Assembly: GCA_036971615.1 (NCBI GenBank)
Contig: JAYKKR010000028.1
Span: 372,001-436,000, forward strand
Direction: 5' to 3'
Length of the DNA stretch: 64,000 nt
From: Amyloporia xantha
Lineage: Eukaryota; Basidiomycota; Agaricomycetes; Polyporales; Adustoporiaceae
Shown: positions 37,836 to 48,413 of the stretch, piece after piece
How the letters are laid out: the number at the start of each line of letters is the position of its first letter
Position numbering within the stretch: the first letter of the stretch is position 1
Program-made: the position numbers and the translations under genes
The notes under the pieces: model-generated
Database searches by the model: none
Seen by the model: only the letters and a program-made list of their open reading frames with translations
What the model was told of the DNA's origin: nothing

Positions 37836-37979
37836 CAGTTTGGTCGCTTGCCGAAAGGTGAAGACGTGAACAGCATCTATATCCCACTCCTAGAGGCTGA
37901 CTCGATCACGATCGAATTGGAGCTATTTGGGGTCGGGCAATTTTCTTACAGACTGGCCATCCTCATTTCAGTCTCACCC
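37836..37979. promoter_or_regulatory. Shared divergent promoter of the element's two genes
   Basis: Only 144 bp separate the two start codons, which face away from each other. Both genes must be driven from this interval, so they are probably co-expressed. No clear TATA box was seen. The helicase frame stays open upstream through this interval, so an earlier helicase start cannot be excluded. Confidence 0.6.
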
Positions 37980-40730
37980 ATGGCTCGTGGTGCTCCCCGC
38001 CGCAATCCTCCCAAGCACACATGGGCCGTCCGCAAAGAACGGCCAGATCTGCATGCGGCACGCCCGAAGCTCACTGAACAGGACACCAAAAAATTGGCAG
38101 AGCTCATGCGCGAGAGATATGGTTGGAACCTGGATCCTCGGCCGTTTCAGCTTGCTGGAGTGTGTGCTCAAATCGAAGGAGTTGATGCTATCATCCAAGC
38201 CCCGACAGGCTCAGGCAAAACAGCTGTAGCTGCAGGCCCGCATCTTTGGCCTGGAAATGAAAACAAGGTGACCATCATGGTGTCGCCTTTGCTAGCTCTC
38301 GAAGACGAAATGGTTTGGACACTACTCACTCATATTATCGGTATTAATCCAATATGTCCATTTTCACAGGTCGAGACTTTTCGGAAAGATTTTGGGCTCG
38401 ATGCGATTGCGATCAACAGCCAGAACGGAGCTTGTTCACTTGATGTTGCCCAGGTCAGAGCTACGACCACTATTGCATCTTGCTTGCACTGATCTCAATG
38501 TTATGGGTCAGAAAATCGTCTCCGGGAAATATCAAATTATCTTAGCCTCACCTGAGATGCTTCAATCTCGCACCTTCATTAATCGTGTCTTGCGCAAGCC
38601 ATCCTTCGTGCGGAGAGTGATATCACTCTTCGTCGATGAGGCACATTGCATCTCTCATTGGGGTGCTGACTTCCGTAAGAAGTATTCTTCGTTGGGTATC
38701 ATTCGTGCATTTTTGCCACGCCAAACACCTGTCATTGCTGTCACCGCTACGTTGACAGCTCGAGTGCGCCGAGATATACAAAGCAAACTCCATTTTCCCA
38801 AAATCGGCTCTCGCTTCTTGAATGTAGGAAATGACCGTCCCAATGTCACGATTGTCGTCCGAGCAGCTGAGCACCCCATGAATACCTTCGCCGATCTTGA
38901 TTTCATCATCCCTTCCATCATCAGGAATCCCGCCGACATTCCTAAGACATATATCTACGTTGATAATATAAATCTTGGCGGCGAAATTGTGGACTATCTT
39001 GTCGACAAGATCCAATTGCGAGCACAGAATGAACCCTTGGCATCCTCTCTACCACTCACGATTGTTCGCCCATATAACGCTACCTTATCGCATGAATACC
39101 GAGTTGAAGCTATGGAGCAGTTTCGCTCTGGGGATATCCGTATACTAGTATGCACCGACGCTGCGGGGATGGTAAGCTTCCTAGAGCATGAAATATCGGC
39201 ACAAGAATAACCTTGATGACTCACCTTCTACGAACAGGGCTGCAATATATCCGATATTGATATTGTCGTGCAATGGAAGCTGCCTTCAACGCTTTCCAAT
39301 TTTATACAGCGTGCAGGCCGAGCTGCGCGTGGACATGGCCGCACTGGGATGGCCATCCTCATTGTTGAACGCTCAGCATATAGCATTGACCTGAGCAGCA
39401 CTGTATTAGACAGTACTGGTGGAACAACCTCACGGAAGCCCCGAGGACGAGGCAAAGCCAAAAACAAACAGGAGAAAAAGGGGCGCAAATCGACCGCCGA
39501 GACCAAAGCAGCCAAAAATTACGCACTCACCCACGGCGTTGATCGTGGTGGCACCTCCAAAAATGACGACGTTCCCACCGGCCAACAGCCAGTCCTCGAT
39601 CCTGATGCGTCCGATGAAGGCCTCCTCGTTTTTGTGCAAAGTGTACAATGTCGGCGCAAAGTGTGGGCGAATGTTTTCGAGAGTCCCCTTGATACCTGTA
39701 AGCACATTTATATAGGGTAGCCTGTCGAGCCTGACCTCCTCTGCTAGCCCCGATAGTTCCGTGCTGTGACATCTGTCATCCAGCCCAACTCGCAAGGACC
39801 CGCCCTGGCACCATTTTACAAGAGCCCAAAGCTAAGGCGCCGCACAAAGGCATGCCAGACCTAGATGTCAAGCTTCGTCTTCATTCATGGCGTGAAGATG
39901 TCTTTCAGCGGGATCATGCGCAGGCCCAGTTTGACTCGACATCCATTCTGGACGACTCTGTGATCGAGCAATTATGCACAGGTGGCCCGATCTCTGCACA
40001 CGCCTTGGCAATGTTGCTCAAGCCCACATGGCACTGGTGGGACAGTCATGGTCAGGAACTTACAGCTCTCATGTTGTCCCTCAATATCACATATACTCCT
40101 CGCCGACGGAAGACGAAGGTCCAGCAGCCTTCGGGCCCTCCGAAAGCCTCCATGAATGTCCAGAACGTCACACACACGCAATCCACTGTCAATGTGATTG
40201 CAGATACCCAACTAGCCCATGACACTCGTCACGGACAGGCCCTAGTGCCGCCAGGGTCCGAGCACCTCCGGGAGACAGTCACCCCAAAGAAACGTCCACA
40301 TGAAGATACTATCCATGATGATCCCTCTGTTCCAATAGCTGTATCTCGTACGCCAGGTCCGTCCAGAAAGAAATCACATACACGGAACCCTGCCTCGCAT
40401 CGCATCACCAATCCTGAGTCGACTACATCCGACATGTCTTCCGTCTCATCCCAGGCTGACTCAACGCCATTTGCACAGGCCTCAGAGTCATCACTGTCAC
40501 ACGCGCATGCTGTCCCAGCATCAGTCACCTCCAATATACCTAGACCGTCGCATCCGTCCCCTCAAACACCACGCACCACCGAGCTCACAGGATCTGCATC
40601 CCGCACCCTGGGGACATACAGGCCAACACATCCCTCTGGAGGGAGCACAAAACATGCCGACTCACCAGCGGCCGACAAGCCTCCATCCTACGACGATTTC
40701 TGGGCGTCGTTCTCTCAAGCACGTCGGTAG
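37980..40730 (+). CDS. RecQ-like superfamily 2 DNA helicase
   Basis: Five exons (37980-38312, 38370-38453, 38512-39171, 39238-39697, 39748-40730), 839 residues. Motif I is APTGSGKT (residues 74-81), motif II is DEAH (about 181-184) in LFVDEAHCISHWG, motif III is VTATL, and motif VI is QRAGRAARGHGRTG. The order and the CISHWG context match RecQ. The C-terminal third departs from classical RecQ: a CCDICHP cysteine pair, a basic linker and a Ser/Thr/Pro-rich tail, with no clear HRDC. The first intron (57 bp, donor GTTTGG) is in frame; splicing restores the family sequence. It is presumed to unwind or process element DNA during mobilisation. A telomere-linked RecQ relative is an alternative reading. 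Confidence 0.9.
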
Positions 40731-40889
40731 CTGCGTTCTACGGGTGGCAGTCGGGTGCGGAGTTCAGGCTATGGCTTGACTTGGTGTTGAGGAAGCTTGT
40801 TCGAACATAGGATGATGCGAAGACAGCATGAACGAGTCGTTCGAAGAGGTCCCTGGTATTGCGGCGGTACTGGCGGTACATGTACATAT

Positions 40890-40986
40890 AGCGCGAACGT
40901 CGCGATTTCGCTAAGTTCGTTTTCACACGACCCCCCAAAGAAGGGAATCCATCAGGACCCCCTAGACGCGCGTCCAGTTTGCCCAG
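40890..40986 (-). repeat. Right terminal inverted repeat
   Basis: Reverse complement of the left repeat at 34046-34142, ending GCCCAG at 40981-40986. Differences from the left copy are a few transitions and a two-base swap near the G run. The adjoining inner sequence (GCGGTACTGGCGGTACATG) is not shared with the left end. Confidence 0.9.
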
Positions 40987-41035
40987 CCGTTTCGGTAACG
41001 TAGAGAGCGGAGCGTCGGAGTGTCAAACGAAACGG
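40987..41035. repeat. Hairpin abutting right end of the mobile element
   Basis: Arms of eight bases (CCGTTTCG, and CGAAACGG at 41028-41035) enclose a loop containing CGGAGTGT at 41016-41023. The loop also shares TAG, GAG and AAA positions with the left hairpin loop, while the arms differ in sequence. The first arm begins directly after the terminal repeat. Confidence 0.6.
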
Positions 41036-41045
41036 ATGGTCACGA

Positions 41046-41061
41046 GCCTAGCGCGCCTGTA
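41046..41061 (+). repeat. Right copy of 16 bp direct repeat outside the element
   Basis: Matches 33937-33952 at 15 of 16 positions in the same orientation. It sits ten bases beyond the right hairpin, whereas the left copy lies 18 bases before the left hairpin. Confidence 0.45.
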
Positions 41062-41274
41062 TCGCGAAGACCTTAGACCTGTAACCTCCACAACTCTCAC
41101 CTTTTCGTGCTGCTAGCTTCGAAGATTGGTAGTACACGACGAGAACTCGAATAACCTAGTTGCACTGCGTGAAGGGCGATCACAGTCGAAGACAGATTCC
41201 TGACAAGGTGTTCCACTAAAGCCGCATTCCTGTTTACAATATTGCCATCCAAGTACTCGACTCTCACTCCGAAC

Positions 41275-42897
41275 ATGGAGAATCTGGACTCTACGCAAGC
41301 ACTTGGTTGTGTTACGCCACGTCGAAAGCGTACTTGGGAGCCTGGATCAATCACCAATGCCTTTTCAGCAAAACGGCGGCGGATCTCTACGGCTTCCGTC
41401 GACTTGTCACGGGATATTGTCTCTGCGGAAGACATGCCTAGCACCAGCAAGGCGACGGTGGTATGTAGTGTCTTGCCTCTTCTTTGATCTCTTCTGAGAT
41501 TATTTCTGTCAGGCCGACAGATTCATTGCGGCACCGTCAGAGTCCGCCATGCCGCTCAACATCACCCCCCGCACAAACCGCATCGCACGACAATTCGGAC
41601 TGGCCAAAGATCGCGTGCTCAACTTTGCCGACTTCAACTCGAGCTCATCCAACAGCCCAGACCTCAACATGCACCGCACGCAGTTCCAGCAGTTGTTCGC
41701 CGCGCCCCGCAAGATCTCGCCGACCTCCTCCCTCGCGCACCTCGGCACGCGCAAACACTTCGTCCTCGCCCTCGACGGGCCCGGGATCCCGGCGGACCCG
41801 TTCGCATTCCCGCTCTCGTGGTCCTCGCGCAACGCGATCGCGGTCGCGTGCGGGCGGGACATGTACTACCAGGATCTGAGCACGCGCGTGATCACGCACC
41901 TCGGTGCGCTCGAGCGGCGCAAACACGGGCGGCTTGCGAGCATCGAGTGGTCGCGCGAGGCGCCGGGAGTACTCGCAGCTGGGACGAATACGGGCTCGGT
42001 GCAGCTGTGGGACGCGGACACGAGGGCGACGACGCGCGATTGGCGCTGTCGAGACTGGTGCGCGGTGGGTGGGATGGATTGGAATGGGGAGGTGCTGGCG
42101 GTGGGCTCGGGGGACGGGACGGTGGAGCTGTTTGATCGGCGGGAGTCGAAGGCTGTCGGACGGCTGACGATGCATCGGTGCAAGGTGTATGGGGTGAGGT
42201 GGAGTCCCGACGGGAATTATCTGGCGACAGGCGACCAGCGTGGGGTGGTGCAGTTGTGGGACGCGAGAGCGGGCCAGCCTCTGTCGAATGAGAGTAAGAG
42301 GGGCAGCAAGATGAAACACAACAGCGCTCCCGTGAAGGTGTGTCGATCGCTGCAGGTAGCCCGTCACATCGTGTTGACGTTTTCATAATTGCACAGGCAC
42401 TGGCGTGGTGTCCGTGGAAGACTAATCTGCTCGCAACAGGATCGACGTACCCAGATGGCAAGATTCGCATCTGGAACATCAATGCCACCTCGTCCACCAC
42501 GCCCCAGTACACGATCCCTGTCAACACGTCCGTGACGTCCCTCATCTGGTCGCCGCACTGCAAAGAGCTGCTCAGCACGCACGGCACATCCTGGCAGCCG
42601 CGGTCCGCGTCCACACCCAACCTCGCCTCGGGTGTGACCGTCCTGCCATCCGGCATGATCCCGATCAAGTCCCCGTACACGAACTCAATCACCGTGCACG
42701 CGTTCCCGTCGCTGAAGCGCCTGATGAGTGTGCCCGCGCATACGGCTGCGGTGGGGCACAGCTGCCTGAGCCCGGACGGGACGATGGTGTTCACGATCTG
42801 CCCTGCGGAGGAGGCGATGAAGATGTGGAAGGTCTGGGGCGTCCCCGAGAACAAGGAGCGGCGGGAGAGCGTGTTCGATAAGTGCGGGATCCGGTAG
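41275..42897 (+). CDS. Cdc20/Fizzy-family APC/C activator, copy 1
   Basis: Cdc20-family proteins carry substrates to the anaphase-promoting complex. Three exons, 41275-41460, 41513-42337 and 42397-42897, give 503 residues. The short N-terminus has a basic patch (TPRRKR, AKRRR). A C-box-like DRFIAAP opens exon 2, where the consensus would be DR-aromatic-I-P. RVLNFADF precedes seven WD-type repeats; well-formed ones include GSVQLWDADTR, GTVELFDRRES, GVVQLWDARAG and GKIRIWNI. The block ALAWCPW and HCKELLSTHG are diagnostic for Cdc20/Cdh1. The C-terminus ends in Gly-Ile-Arg, the IR tail that docks on Cdc27. An ATG at 41242 in the same frame is an alternative start. The degenerate C-box could mean a specialised, for example meiotic, activator. 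Confidence 0.88.
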
Positions 42898-43575
42898 TCC
42901 GGTAGTTCGCCCGTTAGTCGTAGCGCAGTGCCCGTCCTTGGCTTGGGACGCTGCTGGGTGGTCCGTGATGTGTATCGCTATTCTTGGGTTCTGGGTGCTG
43001 GTGATACTCTGTGTCCGTGTGATTTCGTCGTCGTGTTGGGGCTGCTGTATCCATATATTTAGTCTGCTTATCGTTATGTTGACGGGCCCCACCGCCCTCA
43101 ATATGACACGGCCCCGAGCTGTGCCCGGGATAGTTTAATCTGTGTCAAATTTATGTAAACTCAATTTGAGCCGATGAGCTAGCTAGGAGATCATCGAATG
43201 ATATGCACTATTCAAATCCCTACACTCCTCTTTGGTTGTTCGCCTCAAAAAATTCATTGATGGTGGCTCAGCCATTCAATACGTAGTGTATTTGTCTGTA
43301 CACTGTGCCAGACAGTAGACAAGCTTTGCAATGAGTTGCCGCATGACTTGGTGATCACTGTACAAACGCGCGCGCAGAAATATAGCTTCACACGTGACTC
43401 CACTGATCCCCAAGGGAGTCTGGAGTCGATAATTTACTCTGTGGGTGTGCGCCGACAGGACTTCCTTTTATGGCAGGACAGCTTCCTCTTTTGGTGCTGG
43501 TCGGCCATTTGAGTTCGCGATCGAACCGAGTCTACGTTACGTCACATTGAGCTTCTGTCGATCGGGTCTCTGGGG
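42898..43575. other. Intergenic, no gene recognised
   Basis: 3' side of the Cdc20-like gene followed by AT-richer sequence. No open frame or repeat was supportable. Confidence 0.5.
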
Positions 43576-43583
43576 TATAAAAG
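43576..43583 (+). promoter_or_regulatory. TATA box with downstream CT-rich start region
   Basis: TATAAAAG at 43576-43583 is followed about 30 bases later by a CT-rich leader (CATCTTCCCCTCCAACC). No gene starts directly behind it. The next start codon is that of the F-box gene at 44721, beyond a 500 bp inserted element. This may be the original promoter of that gene, now separated from it. Inference from position only. Confidence 0.4.
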
Positions 43584-43919
43584 CCACGGCCGCTCGATGT
43601 CGAAGTAGACATTCATCTTCCCCTCCAACCCACATCTCACGACGACCCTCAGGCTCTGTCGGCTGGAATCAGTGCACACTGCCCACTCTGAAAATTACAA
43701 GACTTGTGTCTCCCTTCTATAAGCTTGAAATCATTTTTGGCGAGTTTAACAACTTCTTTGTGAGGGTTTTGTCTCTGTAGAGTCTGTTCCAGAGTACCTT
43801 CTAGTACCTTGCGCCACCGCAACATTGATTCGACCCTCCGAACAAAGCGCCCGGGGAATTGGACCGGGCCGCTAAGCCGCAATCACGCTGAGGTAAGCAA
43901 GAAAACCCGCGGGTCCGAG

Positions 43920-44419
43920 CAGGACCCCGGCGAATCCCCCAAGAGCCTCGATCCCAAATCGTCCTTCGTTCGGACCTCGCCCGACGCCCAATTCGGACTT
44001 TGGGCACATAACCTCGCGGCAAAAGGCCTAATTTCGGCCCCAAATGGGATCGAACCTCTTAAAATAGCTAAAGCCTCACAAAAAAGGCCGATCTGCTCAT
44101 CGGGCGGTGCTGGAATTGTTCGGCGCCGTCTGCACGCCATCTGGATCACGGAAGAGCATTCGGCAGGGGACCGAAGAGGCGTCTGAGGAGATGCCCGTCG
44201 GCTTGACCGGCCTGTCCATTTCCGCGCCAGGACTGGCCGGATTTCGGCCCTGATAGGATCGGACATGCGGGCTGAGAGGTACATTTCGGACCGTTATGGC
44301 ACCGAACATTTCGACCTACGCCCCCCAAATTCGGCCTTTTGGATCGAACATTTTCGAAATTTTGGCCGATTTTCGGACCAAATGGGATCGAGGATCTTGG
44401 GGGATTCGCCGGGGTCCTG
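43920..44419. mobile_element. 500 bp MITE with 37 bp TIRs and 6 bp duplication
   Basis: The ends 43920-43956 and 44383-44419 are inverted copies of each other with one mismatch in 37 bases, both starting CAGGACCCCGGCGAATCCCC. TCCGAG lies directly outside on both sides (43914-43919 and 44420-44425), which fits a 6 bp target-site duplication. There is no coding capacity. The inside repeats short motifs such as TTCGG and AAATGGGATCGA. It is a non-autonomous DNA transposon. Its terminal sequence differs from the helicase/DUF6589 element, so that element is not its obvious helper. Confidence 0.87.
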
Positions 44420-44720
44420 TCCGAGCCTGACGGACTCAGAAGGCCGGACATGGCTTCATCTTGTCTCTTGCAACTGCCGGGTGTCCTTCAGGAGTCAACT
44501 CTGCTTCCAGACGCCTGCAATCTGACACCTACCCGAATGACCGACATTGCGTAGTCAGCTCCGGTGCGAATCATACCCCGACTACAACCATAAATACCAC
44601 ACGGTCTCACGTCCGAACTATTCTGGCAGATTCATCTGCGGAGAAAGAACTCTGCGGTCTGACGAGTGGGAACGCATTTCATCCACTTTTCGACCTGCTT
44701 CACTGCAGTCACTGAACACC

Positions 44721-46654
44721 ATGCACACACTGGCGACGATACCACAGGAGGTCCTTGAACACATTGCTTTTTATACTGGCACACACTGCTTTCTGGGTCC
44801 ACCCTCTGATCTCATTCCTTTGCTCGGGCTGAATCACCGTTCGCATGCAGCGCTTTCCATCGACTCCAACCCCCATCTCTGGGCTCGTATTTTTGCCTAC
44901 AAGTTCGATCTCTCTGCAGCTGTCCGCCGCATTGGTCAAGAGAATACTACCCCTGTAGCGATTGCACAGGAGTTTCGGAGACGATGCGAGCTCTTGAAGC
45001 GCATCCGGGCATGTACGGACACCGTGGCTCCCACGTTCGACGTCAGCAAGGGGCACCAGCGCATACTGAGTTCCGTACTCTGGATGGCTTACCTGATGAT
45101 GCTGGAGAACGACGGGAAGAATGAGAGCCAACTGCGGGAGTACGCGCGTATCGATGAGTGGCTGAAACAGTACTTGCTGCATCCGTCGGGTGCCTCGCTC
45201 ATTCGATGGTCGGTGAGGCTGGATCGGTGGGCGCCGGGGAACGACGAGCGCATATCGTTGGCGATGTGGTTGTTCTGGATGTTGCTGAAAACGAGTGTGT
45301 GCGGTCTCCGTCTTGCTAGTCTTCTAGGCGTGGCTGATAACCCCTTACTCGCAGACGATTACATGATGGATGACACCACCTTCCGCGACGCTATGAGCGT
45401 CCTGAAGCTCATCGCTCTGGGCGCGCATCAGGTTCGTTGTGCCGTTGTGCTCCTTCTGTACATGATTTGCTGATCGACTCTCACATAGTATGTCCTGTGC
45501 TCCCCAACTTGGCGAGAGTTTGTTCCCTCCACCCGGCTTAAGGACCCTTCAATTGTCCCATACTTCGGCTGCGAGTTGCGCCTCGCCCCTCCGGCTCCAG
45601 CGGCACCAGCGGTCCTCGCATACCTGACTCTTCACAATAAGCTCTCCGTGTCATGGGATGCCATTAGCTATATGCGCCCGGTGGATCCGACTGTGCCGAG
45701 CGAGGCCGAGTGCGGGAGCGCAGAGTGGGAGGCGGAGTGGGCGCGGGGCATCCACATTGCAGAAGAGGGTAATTTTGGCACGGCAGAGCTGTCAGATGCG
45801 TTTGTCCCTGGCAGTCTGGAGGGCTCGTGGGAGGGCCTGTTCACGGTATGTCCAGTTCCCAATTAGCGCATCCCCGCTGTCCGCGGGGTGACGTCAAGCT
45901 GATCTAGCACTAATTTCCAATTCATAATGCAGTACACCGAGTTCACCGCATACGCGGCGCTTCTCTCCGGCGCATCCCCATCAGTATTAGAACGCAGCCT
46001 ACTTGCACAGCATCCGCAACTCTGGAAGCTTCGGGAGCATCATCTATATGCGCAAGATGACGAAGAAGATGTGAGCGTGGCTGTGGCAGGCGCCGCGCCG
46101 CTTTCGCCGGGGGCCCCGCTGCGTGCGTACATACCGGTAGGGACGGAGCTGCATGAAGGCCCGGGGGGGCTGGAGGTGCGAGAGCCGGGGCGCCCGCCGG
46201 TGATTTATGAGAGTTTTGCGTACGCGAAGAAGCGGGGATTCAAGAGGCGGGTAAGAGATATCATTATCACAGGAGAGGTGCGCCTTTATGGCCTAGAGCG
46301 ACTCGTATAGTTGCTGTGCTTTCATGACTGACTATTGTGCGTGTTCCAGGGACATTCGGCGTGGGGACAGTTCAACCTTGTTGGCCGGATCAGGCCGTGT
46401 GATGGGTTCATTAGCCTGTGTAAAGACTATGTGAGTGGTACTCGTTTTATAGCTCTGACTTCGGCGTACTCGATGGTATGGCTAATGGTGTGTTATTTGA
46501 ATTTTAGACTCATGGCGAGCGCGGGAGGTGGCTGTATCGATCTTATATGGTGGGCAACACACATGGGAACCTATCTGGGCGGTGGCGGGACACGCTCAGT
46601 CCGTCGGATGTGCTGGGATACGAAGGGTGCTTCTTGATGAGTAGGCGACGATGA
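44721..46654 (+). CDS. F-box-like protein
   Basis: Five exons, 44721-45431, 45489-45845, 45933-46277, 46350-46430 and 46508-46654 (phase consistent), 546 residues. The N-terminus has an F-box-like motif, IPQEVLEHIAFYTG, with LIPLLGLNHRSHAALS and LWARIFAYKFD. The C-terminal part holds a beta-rich domain with VRDIIITGE, HSAWGQFNLVGRIRPCDG and a closing YEGCFLMSRR. Expanded agaricomycete F-box families end this way. F-box proteins usually link substrates to SCF ubiquitin ligases. The substrate here is unknown. The 500 bp MITE sits about 300 bp upstream of the start codon. The frame is open upstream to 44547, so the exact start is inferred. Confidence 0.8.
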
Positions 46655-46902
46655 TGTGCAGCCTAATGAACTAGGGGCTATGGTCAAGAATCTCTGGGTG
46701 CCTGTATTATGGTGCTCCACGTGCGGTACTTATTGGGTTTGCTGGAGGAAGTACCTGCGATATGTAATCATTTTATGAGGTTTGGACGGGTACTACATTA
46801 ACACATATACCTTCGACGTCTTTTGCAATCGAGCATCGCATTTCTTCTCCTGTTCGCGATGAATATACTGGATCCCCACTGAAAAAATCTCGCCAGAGAT
46901 AC

Positions 46903-47049
46903 CAGTAGACAATCTCAGTCAATCTCAGAATGCATAGGCCAAGCCGGGAACCAACCTGGGGTCAGCCACCTAGTTGTCAATATGCTCATGCATAAAATCT
47001 CATAATGCATACGGGGGACCAAAGTGGTGCCTTATGAGATTGTCTACTG
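46903..47049. repeat. 147 bp foldback with 15 bp perfect inverted ends
   Basis: CAGTAGACAATCTCA at 46903-46917 is perfectly complementary to 47035-47049. Between them are short ATGCAT and AATCTCA repeats. No flanking duplication was found, so this may be a tiny MITE, a decayed one, or a structured non-coding element. The rest of the interval 46655-47332 shows no gene. Confidence 0.5.
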
Positions 47050-47332
47050 CACCAGTGCAATGGATGCGAAGTAGAACCTGGGCCGAAATCGAGATTCGGC
47101 GTGTAAATATGCGGAAGCGAAACGGTTACCGGACTTTTACGATTGTTACTATTTTTGGATTATCCCATCAATGATCAAGGAGGATTTAGTCACGTGCTCG
47201 CCGCAATCCCATCTTACATTGTACACAGTCAACTTCAGAAAGCATCCTCCGCCATCCCTGCCTACAGCAAACTGACAGCAATAGCATTTATTCCATATTG
47301 TAGGCTACCATTCCAAGGACGCTCTCTGGTCA

Positions 47333-48413
47333 ATGTTTGGCTTTGGCAGATCGCGTCGGCCACAGTCAACAGTAGAGCCCATAACCAGATCCACGAGGGA
47401 TCAGCCAGAGGGATATCCGACTGGCGAAATCGCGGAGGGGCAGTCGACAAGTGAGCGGTCAGCAAGGCCATCGACACTAGCCAGTGGCAGCCGAGGTGTC
47501 CATGGCGAGACATCTCATGGAAGAGGGCCTCGTGCACATCGTGGTCCCCTACGCTCAGCAGCGCCCCGCTTCTTCTCTGAGAATTCCACCCCGGCGGTGC
47601 CGGACAGCGCCTGGTTTGCGACAGACTTCATGACCGGGGCGGGCATGGTCGTCATCCAGCCGTCGAGCGGGCGGGTCGTTCTGCTGTATGAGACGGCCGC
47701 CAAGTTCTGGTTCCTGCCCAAGGGGAGAAAGGACGTCGGCGAGAGCCTCGAGCAGGCCGCGCTGCGCGAGGCATATGAGGAGGTGCGTCGCGGGTTTGGC
47801 CGTACCGCACTCGCGTGTCCGTTCATGCAGGGCCACTCTGAATCTAGTCGGGGTACCGTGTCGACTTCCTGCCGGTGATCGTACCGACGAACGCGCCCGC
47901 CCCGCCTGATTCGCCTTACAACGGCTGGCATATCCCGTCTACTGAACCCTTTTATATGTCCATGATGTCGTGGGGCCCTCGCCACAACGGCCGGGCAGCA
48001 AGGCCTGGAGATTTGGGCGGCGAGTATCTCACGTTTTGGTACCTGGGACAAATAGCCGCGGATGCCGTGAGTGGCCCGTCGACGCCCATGCGTATTGCGC
48101 GTGCTCATTATTGTTTCGTCCTCTGTTCTGTTGCTTGACTCTTAAGGTCCCGGAGCGCAATACAGGTATGCCGGACGAGCAGAACTACCAAGCGCACCTC
48201 CTGGATCCCCGCGACGCGCGCCACAAATTGGAACAGTGCGGGCGGCTCGAACTTGCGCATATTTTGACCATGGGATATCAGCTTTGGTTGGAGACTCATA
48301 GAATCCTGCGTGAGAGACAGGAGAGAGCAAGCGCTGCACCCCCAGCGGCCAGGGCCGACTCTTCGGATAGAAACTCTCGTGAACATCCTCCGGAACCAGA
48401 TCCCAATTCATAG
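47333..48413 (+). CDS. Nudix hydrolase domain protein
   Basis: Nudix enzymes cleave nucleoside diphosphates linked to other groups. Three exons, 47333-47782, 47848-48066 and 48147-48413, give 311 residues. The first ~85 residues are basic, Ser/Arg-rich and probably disordered. The Nudix fold follows, with WFLPKGRKDVGESLEQAALR and EAYEESGY forming the box; the pattern G-x5-E-x7-R-E-x2-E-E-x-G is complete, with the intron at 47783-47847 splitting it after the EE pair. The C-terminal region continues to a helical segment (LAHILTMGYQLWLETHRIL) and an acidic tail. The substrate is not predictable; diphosphoinositol or nucleotide substrates are possible. Confidence 0.85.

Larger units (their letters stand above)
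34046..40986. mobile_element. 6.9 kb TIR element with RecQ-like helicase and DUF6589 genes
   Basis: The element is bounded by about 97 bp inverted terminal repeats and contains only two genes, both apparently intact and transcribed away from a shared 144 bp promoter. The minus-strand gene encodes a DUF6589 protein and the plus-strand gene a RecQ-like helicase. Both families are repeated and found together in agaricomycete genomes as I recall them. I know of no characterised transposition mechanism for this pair. The boundaries come from the point where inverted identity stops. Both ends abut foldbacks, and no clean target-site duplication is visible next to the repeats. The open frames and about 94% arm identity suggest recent activity. 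Confidence 0.82.

Noticed and set aside
38313..38369. In-frame continuation through the first helicase intron
   Set aside because: The 57 bases stay open, but removing them joins LALEDEM to VETFRKDFG, as expected for the family. GT and AG borders are present.
34046..40986. Helitron interpretation of the helicase element
   Set aside because: The helicase is RecQ-like, not Pif1-like; no Rep/HUH motif is present, and long terminal inverted repeats are not a Helitron feature.
41892..42854. 320-codon open frame on the minus strand
   Set aside because: Shadow of the Cdc20-like WD domain in a GC-rich stretch. The plus-strand reading has clear WD repeats.
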